Origin: an uncultured Shinella sp.
Lineage (GTDB): Bacteria > Pseudomonadota > Alphaproteobacteria > Rhizobiales > Rhizobiaceae
DNA: 9,691 bases
Reading direction: 5' to 3'
Assembly (NCBI GenBank): GCA_946886325.1
Contig: CAMPIK010000060.1
Span: 1 to 9,691 of the forward strand
A program made the translations under genes and the position numbers. The notes beneath the pieces were generated by a model that saw only the letters and a list, made by a program, of their open reading frames with translations, had not been told where the DNA came from and searched no databases. This document shows, in pieces, positions 1 through 6,672 of the stretch. How positions within the stretch are numbered: position 1 is the first letter of the stretch; each line of letters begins with the position of its first letter.

Positions 1-681
1 GACACGGCGGAAGGCGATGGCGAAAGCGAAATCTACGCCGCCATCCTGCGCGATCTCGCTGCCGGCCGTATCGGCGAGGCGCAGACCATTGCCGCCCTTC
101 AACGTCGCTATGATGTGTCGCGACCGGCGGTACAAAATGCACTGATGAAACTGGCAGAAGAAAATCTTGCCGAGCGCGGCGCCGGCCAGCAATGGCTGCT
201 GAAGCACTTTGCGATCAGCGGCGATGCGGCGGCGAAGAGCTACGAGTTCCGGCTGATGACCGAGCCGCTGGCCCTCACCCTGCCGGACTTCAGGCGCGAC
301 ATGCCGGCGATGACGGCACTGCGCCAGTCGATGCTGATCCTGCGCGGCATGAACGAGACGACGTTCGATCGCAAGCTCTTCGACCGGACCGATTTCGACT
401 TCCACCTGCTGATCGCGCGCTCCTGCGGCAATCCGTTCATGGCGGAAGCGCTGGTCAATCATCATCGCCGCCGGCGCGCCAGCCCGCCGGCCGGCCATGT
501 CAACGCCTTCCGGCTGATGCAGTCGAACCTCGAGCATATCCAGATCCTCGAGCAGATCGAGCGCGGCCAGATGGAGCTTGCCGCCGATCTGATGCGCGTG
601 CATATACAGCTCTCCCAGTCGCAGCGCCCGCGCCTTGCCGGCCGCGGCGTCCCCCCCGTCTTCAAGCTCGTCTCGCGCTAG
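1..681 (+). CDS. GntR-family transcriptional regulator with FCD domain (5' end missing)
   Basis: The reading frame is open from the first base to a TAG at 679-681, giving 226 visible residues; the true start lies upstream. A GTG at 115 is in frame but falls inside the DNA-binding domain (just before SRPAVQNALMKLAEE, the recognition helix), so it is not the start. Residues about 10-70 (numbered from base 1) are the winged helix. About 78-205 form the all-helical FCD ligand domain, opening with YEFRLMTEPLAL. The usual FCD metal ligands are visible: D131 and H135 (in TDFDFHLLIARS), H179 (LEHIQIL) and H201 (MRVHIQLS). The tail RGVPPVFKLVSR is typical of the family. FCD regulators usually repress catabolic genes and are released by a small carboxylate or sugar-acid ligand. 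The stop lies 6 nt before the glycosyltransferase start, so it is probably cotranscribed with, and controls, the downstream genes. The ligand cannot be read from sequence. Confidence 0.9.
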   Translation, partial: DTAEGDGESEIYAAILRDLAAGRIGEAQTIAALQRRYDVSRPAVQNALMKLAEENLAERGAGQQWLLKHFAISGDAAAKSYEFRLMTEPLALTLPDFRRDMPAMTALRQSMLILRGMNETTFDRKLFDRTDFDFHLLIARSCGNPFMAEALVNHHRRRRASPPAGHVNAFRLMQSNLEHIQILEQIERGQMELAADLMRVHIQLSQSQRPRLAGRGVPPVFKLVSR

Positions 682-687
682 GTCTCC

Positions 688-1986
688 ATGGTGCCTGCAA
701 AGACCATTGCCCTGTTTCCGGAAGCGAGCTACGGCGCGGCGCTGAACTGCGTCGGCATCGCGCAGGAAATCCGGCGCATGGGCCATCGTCCGGTCTTCAT
801 CTGCCATCCGGGTTTCAGCGGCGTCTTCGCGGAATACGGCTTTGCCGAATACCAGCTCGCGGAAGCCGGGGCCGGCGCACCGACGGACTGGAACGATTTC
901 ATCGAGCGCCACCAGGATGCCTTCCGCCAGCCGCCGCTCGACCAGCTCGACAGCTATGTCGGACCGACGTGGGAGGCGATCGTCGATACGGCGATGCGGG
1001 TGGAAGAGCCCTTGCGGCAATTGCTCGGCCGGGTGAAGCCAGACGCGATCGTGCTCGACAACGTCGTCATGTTTCCGGCGATCGCCAATGCCGGCGTGCC
1101 GTGGATCCGCGTCGTTTCCTGCGCCGAGACGGAAATCCCGGATGAAAACGTGCCGCCCTATCTGTCAGGCTGCGGGGAGGACGAATGCGACGCCTGGGCC
1201 GTCTATGCGACGCGTTACGCGAAGACCGTTTCGCCGGCCCATCGACGCTTCTCGGCTTTCCTCTCCGATTGCGGCCTCAAGCCGCCGGCGGCGCCGAATT
1301 TTCTCGACCCGTCGCCCTGGCTCAACCTGCTGCTGGCGCCCGAAATCATCCGCCATCGGCGCCACGCACCGCTCGATCCGCAGGGCTTCGTCTTCCTTGA
1401 CGGCTGCGTGCGCCACGAAGCGCCCTATACGCCGCCGCGTTTTGCCAGCCACAACGATGCGCCGCTGGTGCTGACGAGTTTCGGGTCGCTCGGCGCCATG
1501 GATGTCGCGATGATGAAGCGCATGATCGCCGTCTTCGCCACCCTGCCCTGCCGCTTCCTCGTCAATGCCGGGCACTGGCGCGACGAGTATCGCGACGTTC
1601 CGGACAATGTCTTCATCGATAGCTGGTTTCCGCAGCCCTCCGTCGTCGAGCAGTCGAGCCTCTTCATCCACCACGGCGGCAACAACTCGTTCTGCGAGGC
1701 GCTCTATTACGGGGTTCCCTCGCTCGTCATGCCCTATTGCTGGGACGGGCACGACAATGCCGTGCGCGCCGGCGAGACGGGTGTCGGCCGGAGGCTTGAC
1801 CGATACCGCTGGAGCGAAAGCGAGCTTTCGGCTGTCATCACCGGCCTGCTCGGCGACCGCGAGATGCATGCGCGCCTCAAGGCGAATGCGGACAAGATGC
1901 GGACGGCCGCGGGCGTCACCCGCGCCGCGGAGGAAATCGTCAAGGTCGCGGCCGGCGCTGCCAGCGTCGTGCACGCATCGGCCTGA
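688..1986 (+). CDS. GT1-type (UGT/MGT-like) glycosyltransferase
   Basis: 432 residues with the two-domain GT-B layout of the UDP-glycosyltransferase/macrolide glycosyltransferase group (COG1819-like). The C-terminal nucleotide-sugar half is clear: donor-loop SFGSLG (264-269), DSWFPQ (311-316, the W.PQ motif), HHGGNNSFCEAL (328-339), GVP (342-344) and PYCWDGHDNA (349-358) where the family usually has a D-Q pair contacting the sugar. The N-terminal acceptor half begins with a Rossmann strand (KTIALFPEASYGAALN). The catalytic His normally found in the first loop (G-H-x-x-P) is not there; the aligned stretch reads YGAALN. Such enzymes transfer a sugar from a nucleotide donor to a small hydrophobic or polyketide-like acceptor; neither donor nor acceptor can be predicted. 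There is no signal peptide, so it is cytoplasmic. ATG 688 follows the regulator stop by 6 nt with an AGG-containing weak ribosome site. It is likely cotranscribed with its neighbours. Confidence 0.85.
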   Translation: MVPAKTIALFPEASYGAALNCVGIAQEIRRMGHRPVFICHPGFSGVFAEYGFAEYQLAEAGAGAPTDWNDFIERHQDAFRQPPLDQLDSYVGPTWEAIVDTAMRVEEPLRQLLGRVKPDAIVLDNVVMFPAIANAGVPWIRVVSCAETEIPDENVPPYLSGCGEDECDAWAVYATRYAKTVSPAHRRFSAFLSDCGLKPPAAPNFLDPSPWLNLLLAPEIIRHRRHAPLDPQGFVFLDGCVRHEAPYTPPRFASHNDAPLVLTSFGSLGAMDVAMMKRMIAVFATLPCRFLVNAGHWRDEYRDVPDNVFIDSWFPQPSVVEQSSLFIHHGGNNSFCEALYYGVPSLVMPYCWDGHDNAVRAGETGVGRRLDRYRWSESELSAVITGLLGDREMHARLKANADKMRTAAGVTRAAEEIVKVAAGAASVVHASA

Positions 1987-2006
1987 CAAGTATCAGGAGA
2001 ACGCCA

Positions 2007-3488
2007 ATGCGCGACAAGCTCTTCATCGACGGCACATGGGTGGCACCGGCCAGGGGCGGCACGTTCGAGGTGATCGACCCGGCGACCGAGCAGGTGGTGC
2101 ATCACGCACCGGCCGGGACCGCCGAGGATATCGACGCAGCCGTCAAAGCCGCACGGCAGGCCTTCGATCATGGACCCTGGCCGAAGATGACCGGCAAGGG
2201 GCGCGCCACCGTTCTCCGCCGGATTTCCGAGATCATCCTTGCCCGCAAGCAGGAACTGGCCCGCCTGGAAGTCATGGACAACGGCAAGCCGATGCCGGAA
2301 GCCGTCTGGGACATGGAAGACACGGCCGGCTGCTTCGCCTTCTACGCCGGCCTTGCCGAAGAGATGGACGAAAACCCCGAAGAGACGATCCCGCTCGGGG
2401 AGCCGCGCTTCTCTTCCAAAGTCGTGCGCGAGCCGATCGGCGTTGCCGGTGCCATCATCCCGTGGAACTATCCGCTGCTGATGGCCTCGTGGAAGGTGGC
2501 GCCTGCGCTCGCTGCCGGCTGCACGATGGTGCTGAAACCCTCCGAACTGACGCCGCTGACCGCGCTCGAACTGGGCGCCATCGTCGCGGAAGCAGGCCTG
2601 CCGGCCGGCGTTCTCAACATCATCACGGGCCTCGGGCCGGAGGCCGGCCAACCGCTGTCCGAACATCCCGGCATCGACAAGCTCGCCTTCACCGGCTCGG
2701 TGCCAACAGGCGCCAGGATCATGGCGGCCGCCGCGCGCGACATCAAGAATGTCAGCCTCGAACTCGGCGGCAAGTCGCCCTTCGTCGTCTTCGCCGACAG
2801 CGATATCGAGAAGGCCGTCGAATGGATCATGTTCGGCATCTTCTGGAACCAGGGACAGGTCTGCTCGGCAACGTCGCGGGTGCTGGTCGAGGAAGGCCTC
2901 TACCCTGCCCTCCTGGAGCGCCTCGTCGCGGAGGCGGCAAAAATCCGCATCGGCAATGGGCTCGAAGAGGGCACCTTGCTCGGACCGCTGGTCTCGAAGG
3001 GCCAGTACGAGAAAGTGCTCGCCGCAATCGAGCGCGGCAAATCGGAGGGCGCTACCGTCGCCGGTGGCGGCAGGCGGCCGGCCGGTCTCAACACCGGCTA
3101 TTTCCTCGAATCGACGATCCTCACCGACATGCCGGAGGAAAGCTTCGTCTGGAGGGAGGAAATCTTCGGGCCGGTCGTCTGCGTCAAACCCTTCAAGGAC
3201 GAGGCGGACGCCATCCGCATGGCGAACGACAGCCGCTTCGGTCTCGCCGCCGCCGTCATGTCGAAGGACAAGGCGCGCTGCGAGCGGGTGGCGCGCGCCT
3301 TCCGCGCCGGCATCGTCTGGATCAACTGCTCGCAGCCCACCTTCACCGAGGCGCCCTGGGGTGGCTACAAGCAGTCGGGCATCGGCCGCGAACTCGGCCG
3401 CTGGGGGCTTTCGAACTATCTCGAAACCAAGCAGATCACGTCGTTCAACAGCGACGAGCCCTGGGGCTGGTATCTCAAACCTGACTGA
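2007..3488 (+). CDS. NAD(P)-dependent aldehyde dehydrogenase, ALDH10-like (betaine-aldehyde/aminoaldehyde type)
   Basis: 493 residues, the normal length for the ALDH superfamily; ATG 2007 has a good AGGAGA ribosome site at 1995-2000. It oxidises an aldehyde to the acid with NAD(P)+. Catalytic residues are all visible: N154 (PWNYP), E252 (LELGGKSP), C286 (NQGQVCSATS) and E385 with F387 (REEIFGPV). Several stretches are nearly those I know from plant ALDH10 betaine-aldehyde/aminoaldehyde dehydrogenases: VSKGQYEKVL, GIVWINCSQP, WGLSNYLETKQIT and the C-terminal DEPWGWY. The four aromatic residues of the plant ALDH10 substrate pocket are present at a constant offset (Y155, W162, W280, W451). The position equivalent to spinach residue 441 is Ile436, which in plants goes with aminoaldehyde rather than betaine-aldehyde preference. 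The gene starts 20 nt after the glycosyltransferase stop, suggesting one operon. The family call is firm; the substrate is inferred. Confidence 0.93.
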   Translation: MRDKLFIDGTWVAPARGGTFEVIDPATEQVVHHAPAGTAEDIDAAVKAARQAFDHGPWPKMTGKGRATVLRRISEIILARKQELARLEVMDNGKPMPEAVWDMEDTAGCFAFYAGLAEEMDENPEETIPLGEPRFSSKVVREPIGVAGAIIPWNYPLLMASWKVAPALAAGCTMVLKPSELTPLTALELGAIVAEAGLPAGVLNIITGLGPEAGQPLSEHPGIDKLAFTGSVPTGARIMAAAARDIKNVSLELGGKSPFVVFADSDIEKAVEWIMFGIFWNQGQVCSATSRVLVEEGLYPALLERLVAEAAKIRIGNGLEEGTLLGPLVSKGQYEKVLAAIERGKSEGATVAGGGRRPAGLNTGYFLESTILTDMPEESFVWREEIFGPVVCVKPFKDEADAIRMANDSRFGLAAAVMSKDKARCERVARAFRAGIVWINCSQPTFTEAPWGGYKQSGIGRELGRWGLSNYLETKQITSFNSDEPWGWYLKPD

Positions 3489-3571
3489 CTTGTAACCTTT
3501 GCATGGCTTGTCGCTCCCGCCTTTCTGGGCCATAAAACGCTCCCCTACCTGTTTCGAGGCCAGCCGGATCT

Positions 3572-3604
3572 TTGACCAAGCGGGCCGTGCGCGAGTTATC
3601 GCGC
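3572..3604 (+). promoter_or_regulatory. Candidate promoter with overlapping 16-bp dyad, upstream of the AGE-family gene
   Basis: The 192-nt gap between the aldehyde dehydrogenase stop and ATG 3681 holds TTGACC (3572-3577) and, after 18 nt, TTATCG (3596-3601), a weak sigma-70-like pair. A perfect inverted repeat, GCGCGA-gtta-TCGCGC (3589-3604), covers the would-be -10 element, which is where a repressor operator would sit. There is no T-run after the dyad, so it is not a convincing terminator. The sequence pattern is certain; the function is inference. I see no open reading frame of note in the rest of the gap. Confidence 0.3.
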
Positions 3605-3680
3605 CACGGTGATTCCGATGCTTCACTCGGCGGATCGTCACGGGCGACAACGACGCGACAGTATCGCGAGGAGAACGAGA

Positions 3681-4925
3681 ATGGGTGCTCAGGAACATCT
3701 TGGCATGGCATGGCGCGAACGGGATTATCACCGGCGCTGGCTCTGGCAGCAGGCGGACGGCCTGTTCGATTTCTTCCAGAACCGGGCCTTCAATCCCGTC
3801 GGCGGCTTCCATGAGCTTGACGTCGAAGGGCGTCCGCTGAACCCGGGAAACCCGACGCGCGGAATTCACTCGACCACCCGCATGATTCACTGCTTCTCGA
3901 TCGGCAGCCTGCTTGGGCGTCCTGGGTCGGACGATATCATCGACCATGGCATGGCCTATCTCTGGAACAAACATCGCGACCATGAGCATGGCGGCTATCA
4001 CTGGTCGCTCGACAATTCCGGCCTGCTCGACGCGTCGAAGCAGGGCTATGGCCATGCCTTCGTGCTGCTCGCCGCCTCAAGCGCCAAACTGGCGGGCCAT
4101 CCGGATGCCGACCGTCTGCTGGCCGATGTGTCCGAGGTGATCGAGACACGCTTCTGGGAAGACAAGCACGGTGCGATCGCGGAAGAATTCCAGGCCGACT
4201 GGACGCCGATCGAAGGCTATCGCGGCCAGAACTCCAACATGCACCTGACGGAAGCGCTGATGGCCGCCTTCGAGGCGACGGGCGAGCGCAGCTATCTCGA
4301 CAAGGCGGAGCGGATCGCCGACCTTATCATCCGCCGGAAAGCGGCCGAAAACGGCTATCGCGTCGCCGAGCATTTCGACGAAAGCTGGAACGTCGACAAG
4401 GACTATTCCGGCAACGAGATGTTCCGTCCCGCCGGCACGACCCCCGGTCACTGGCTCGAATGGGCGCGCCTCGTGCTCCAGCTCTACGCGCTCGGCGGCA
4501 GGAAGCATGACTGGATGCCGGAGGCGGCGAAGGCGCTCTTCTCGCAGTCCATCGAACTCGGCTGGGACAAGGACCGCGGCGGTTTCTTCTACGCGCTCGA
4601 CTGGCAGGACGAGCCGCGCAACCGGGCGAAGTTCTGGTGGCCGATGTGCGAGGGCGCGGGTGCCGCGGCCTTCCTCACCGAACACGTCCCGAGCGACTAT
4701 CATGAAGCCTGGTATCGCCGCATCTGGAACGGCATCGCCCGGTACCACATCGACGACTCGCATGGCGGCTGGCACGAGGAACTGACGGAAGACCTGATGC
4801 CGAGCTACACGGTCTTCGCCGGCAAGGGCGACATCTACCATGCGCTTCAGGCCTGCCTCATTCCGCTCTTTCCGGCGACGGGAAGCCTGACCAGAGGGAT
4901 CATCGAGGCGCAGGGCCGAATATAG
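3681..4925 (+). CDS. AGE-family sugar epimerase/isomerase (YihS/mannose-isomerase-like)
   Basis: 414 residues from ATG 3681, which is preceded by GAGGAG; this matches the usual 390-420 residues of the N-acylglucosamine 2-epimerase family. An in-frame start 72 nt upstream lacks a ribosome site and would add an atypical N-terminus. The protein should fold as an (alpha/alpha)6 barrel and interconvert an aldose with a ketose or C2 epimer through an enediol. Residues matching the YihS/mannose-isomerase active site are visible: R67 (TTRMIHCFS), H188 (NMHLTEA), H257 and E260 (PGHWLEWARL), and H387 (KGDIYHALQ). H257 and H387 would be the acid/base pair. The barrel repeats are recognisable (HEHGGYHWSLD, DRGGFFYALDW, SHGGWHEEL). 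There is no signal peptide, so it is cytoplasmic. Candidate substrates are mannose/fructose, lyxose, sulfoquinovose or an N-acylhexosamine; the sequence does not decide. It may be read from its own promoter rather than with the upstream operon. Confidence 0.88.
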   Translation: MGAQEHLGMAWRERDYHRRWLWQQADGLFDFFQNRAFNPVGGFHELDVEGRPLNPGNPTRGIHSTTRMIHCFSIGSLLGRPGSDDIIDHGMAYLWNKHRDHEHGGYHWSLDNSGLLDASKQGYGHAFVLLAASSAKLAGHPDADRLLADVSEVIETRFWEDKHGAIAEEFQADWTPIEGYRGQNSNMHLTEALMAAFEATGERSYLDKAERIADLIIRRKAAENGYRVAEHFDESWNVDKDYSGNEMFRPAGTTPGHWLEWARLVLQLYALGGRKHDWMPEAAKALFSQSIELGWDKDRGGFFYALDWQDEPRNRAKFWWPMCEGAGAAAFLTEHVPSDYHEAWYRRIWNGIARYHIDDSHGGWHEELTEDLMPSYTVFAGKGDIYHALQACLIPLFPATGSLTRGIIEAQGRI

Positions 4926-4930
4926 CGGTC

Positions 4931-4962
4931 CAACGGGCCGTTCCATCCGCGGCAACCCGTTG
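4931..4962 (+). terminator. Weak hairpin after the AGE-family gene
   Basis: CAACGGG (4931-4937) pairs perfectly with CCCGTTG (4956-4962). Inside it CCG (4938-4940) can pair with CGG (4950-4952), leaving a 3-nt bulge. The structure starts 6 nt after the stop codon at 4923-4925, a normal place for a terminator. No T-run follows, so intrinsic termination is doubtful; it could equally be an mRNA 3'-end stabilising hairpin. Confidence 0.3.
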
Positions 4963-5037
4963 AATTCGCCAACGTCTTCGCAACGGCTATTTTAGCGGCG
5001 CGATCTCGGCTAGTTTAGGGTTTCTTTTGGGACGGGG

Positions 5038-5442
5038 ATGTTCATGGATCAATTGTCGGCGCAGGTTTCCGTGGGATGGCTCGCCGGCATTTCGGTCCTA
5101 TTCATCGTCAAGCATCTGCTTGCCGACTTTCTGCTGCAGACACGATCGATGGCCGTCGGCAAGGATGCGCCGGCGGGGTGGTTCCGGCCGCTCGCAACGC
5201 ACGCCGCGGTTCATGCCGCGCTGACGGCTGCCATCTGCCTGCTGCTTTCGCCGGCACTCGTCTGGCTGGCGGCCGTGGATTTTCTCGTGCATGCCGCCAT
5301 CGACCGTGCCAAGGCCCTCATTGGCCAGCGCTGGCGGCTCACCCCCGGCAAGTCAGCCTTCTGGTGGCTGCTGGGTGTCGACCAGACGCTGCATCACCTG
5401 ACGCATCTTGCCTTCGTCGTGGTGATTGCGGCGAGCCTCTGA
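5038..5442 (+). CDS. DUF3307-family small membrane protein
   Basis: 134 residues, hydrophobic, with about three to four membrane-spanning stretches (roughly 12-33, 54-88 probably as two segments, and 116-133). The conserved polar features of the DUF3307 family are visible: KHLLADFLLQT (25-35), HAAVHA (55-60), DFLVHAAIDRAK (81-92) and DQTLHHLTH (115-123). The repeated His and Asp residues next to membrane helices suggest an intramembrane or metal-binding site, but no biochemical role is established that I can state. ATG 5038 has only a weak purine-rich leader (GGGACGGGG); ATG 5044, two codons later, is an equally possible start. The gene ends in TGA at 5440-5442, directly abutting the stop codon of the convergent minus-strand gene. 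The upstream gap (4926-5037) shows no clear promoter beyond the hairpin noted separately. Confidence 0.8.
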   Translation: MFMDQLSAQVSVGWLAGISVLFIVKHLLADFLLQTRSMAVGKDAPAGWFRPLATHAAVHAALTAAICLLLSPALVWLAAVDFLVHAAIDRAKALIGQRWRLTPGKSAFWWLLGVDQTLHHLTHLAFVVVIAASL

Positions 5443-6342
5443 TCAGGCCGCAAAGCGCGGCTGAACGTCCTGGCGGCGTGCTTCGGCGAAGAGATAGGCG
5501 ACGAGCGCCAGTTCCTGGGCGAACCAGAGATCGACCGCCCGCCACATCTGCTCGTTCAGGCGGATATCGTGTCCGCCGCGGCCACCGAGCGTCAGCAGGC
5601 CCGCGTCGCGAACGCTTTCCAGCAGCCTGCGGACATGGGTGCGCGATACGCCGGTCTGGGTCGCGAGCCGCTGGAAGCAGGTCGCGCTGCATTCGCTTCC
5701 GGTTTCCCGTGCGCTCTGGAGCAGGAGAAGCATGATCATGTAGCCGCAATCGTGCTCCATGAAGGCGGCGAGCGGCTTGTGCCGGCGAATGAGGCGGCCG
5801 ATCGATTCCAGATGGTTCAAGGTCGTGCGCCGGATCGCGCGATGCAGGTCGGGCGTCAGGTCGCCGGCAAAGCCGCCGGGCGGGCAACCCTCAAGCCGTT
5901 CGATAGCCCGCAGATGCAATTGCAGCACGGTCGCATCCCGCTCCAGCATCTTCGCCGTTGGCTGGAGAAGGCGAACGCGCCTGTCGGAGGATTGCGGCTG
6001 CTGGGTCAGCATGCCGTATTTCTTGAGGCAGGAGATCTGCGCCTCGACGCGGTTTCGGCTGGCAAAACCCAGTTCGGTCACTTCGCGCTGGAGCCGGCCG
6101 AGCGTCAGCCAGGTGGAGGAGACGCTCATGTCCTGGGCAGCGTGCAGGGCGAGAGCCGTCAGGTAGGACATGTAACGTCCTTCCTCCAGGATCAGCCGGT
6201 TCACCAGGTGGTCGTTTTCGAACAGGTCCAGCAGTCCGTCGACCAGCCCGTTTCGGATGTCTGCGAAATCGGGCGAACTCAGGAACGCCTGAGCCGAGAG
6301 ATCATAAGCCAGCGGTCTGTTGTCGACGACATATTGGTCCAT
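5443..6342 (-). CDS. Unrecognised DNA-binding protein with two winged-helix-like segments
   Basis: 299 residues; start at 6342 on the minus strand, preceded by a strong AGGGGGAG at a spacing of about 9 nt. I cannot assign a named family. Residues about 57-130 look like a MarR-type winged helix (RLQREVTELGFASRNRVEAQ, then ISCLKKYGMLTQQ, then a basic wing SDRRVRLLQPT). Residues about 200-265 look like a second helix-turn-helix with wing (FQRLATQTGVSRTHVRRLLE, then GLLTLGGRGGHDIRL). Between them lies a helical stretch (130-198) rich in Arg and His. There is no transmembrane or enzymatic motif. Two HTH units in one chain could let a monomer bind a pseudo-dyad operator. It is transcribed divergently from the AraC-type gene across 330 nt, so auto- or cross-regulation is plausible. 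Gene reality is supported by length, ribosome site and clean packing against 5442. Regulator is inference; ligand and targets are unknown. Confidence 0.75.
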   Translation of the reverse strand: MDQYVVDNRPLAYDLSAQAFLSSPDFADIRNGLVDGLLDLFENDHLVNRLILEEGRYMSYLTALALHAAQDMSVSSTWLTLGRLQREVTELGFASRNRVEAQISCLKKYGMLTQQPQSSDRRVRLLQPTAKMLERDATVLQLHLRAIERLEGCPPGGFAGDLTPDLHRAIRRTTLNHLESIGRLIRRHKPLAAFMEHDCGYMIMLLLLQSARETGSECSATCFQRLATQTGVSRTHVRRLLESVRDAGLLTLGGRGGHDIRLNEQMWRAVDLWFAQELALVAYLFAEARRQDVQPRFAA

Positions 6343-6672
6343 TGCCAGGCACTCCCCCTGAAAATACCACTCGCCGATTTCGTTTCTTTTTCTTGTGCGG
6401 CGTCAGTTCCCGCCGAATTCCACAGAATCCGGCAATCTTGTCGTTAGATGGGGTGGGGAAGCGGCAATTCTGTCAATTGTCGCGGATGCTTGCGGGCGGA
6501 ATATGAGACAATTCGACAAAAGAAAGAGACGCCCAGCCTAACGTAACGGAAAGCGGCGGAAATGATGGGGTCGAATTTTTTGGACTTGAGGCGCGTTTTC
6601 CTCTTAAGTTGTATCAGACGGGGACGGTAAGTCCTCGCAGACGGCAATGTAACCGAAACTGTCCATTACCCC
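6343..6672. promoter_or_regulatory. Divergent intergenic control region
   Basis: These 330 nt separate two divergent regulator genes and contain no plausible coding gene. They are visibly richer in A/T than the flanking genes. They hold an imperfect inverted repeat (TGTCAATTGTC at 6471-6481 against GACAATTCGACA at 6507-6518), a further TTGTCG at 6438-6443, and a small dyad CGGCG-N8-CGCCG in about 6395-6415. On the minus strand TTGACA (complement of 6471-6476) is a possible -35 for the double-HTH gene, but I find no good -10 at the right distance. The promoter of the AraC-type gene is listed separately. Confidence 0.45.
6586..6614 (+). promoter_or_regulatory. Candidate sigma-70 promoter of the AraC-type gene
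   Basis: TTGAGG (6586-6591) and TTGTAT (6609-6614) are separated by 17 nt. An alternative pair, TTGGAC (6580-6585) with TTAAGT (6604-6609) at 18 nt, overlaps it. Either would start transcription around 6615-6622, giving a leader of about 50-58 nt before ATG 6673. The match is moderate and rests on pattern alone. Confidence 0.4.

Noticed and set aside
115..681. GTG at 115 as the start of the GntR gene
   Set aside because: It falls inside the winged helix; the frame continues upstream with helix-turn-helix sequence (IYAAILRDLAAGRIGEAQ) to the window edge.
641..681. Possible frameshift or truncation at the GntR C-terminus
   Set aside because: The tail RGVPPVFKLVSR resembles normal ends of FCD regulators and the stop is correctly placed before the next gene.
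192..1145. Long open frame overlapping the GntR and glycosyltransferase genes in another frame
   Set aside because: Its translation is rich in Arg, Ala, Pro and Gly with no domain pattern, as expected from an alternative frame of GC-rich coding DNA; the overlapped frames have clear family motifs.
1565..3484. 639-codon open frame on the plus strand
   Set aside because: It is out of frame with the glycosyltransferase and ALDH genes, is Arg/Pro-rich, and has no recognisable domain.
3609..3680. Extended start for the AGE-family gene
   Set aside because: The extra 24 residues have no ribosome site and are atypical for the family, while ATG 3681 has GAGGAG at proper spacing.
1734..4055. 773-codon open frame on the minus strand
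   Set aside because: It is antisense to three well-supported genes and its composition mirrors their codon bias; no motif or ribosome site supports it.
6444..6647. Small minus-strand open frame of 67 codons in the divergent region
   Set aside because: There is no ribosome site, the composition is basic and low-complexity, and it overlaps the A/T-rich control region; nothing suggests a real protein.
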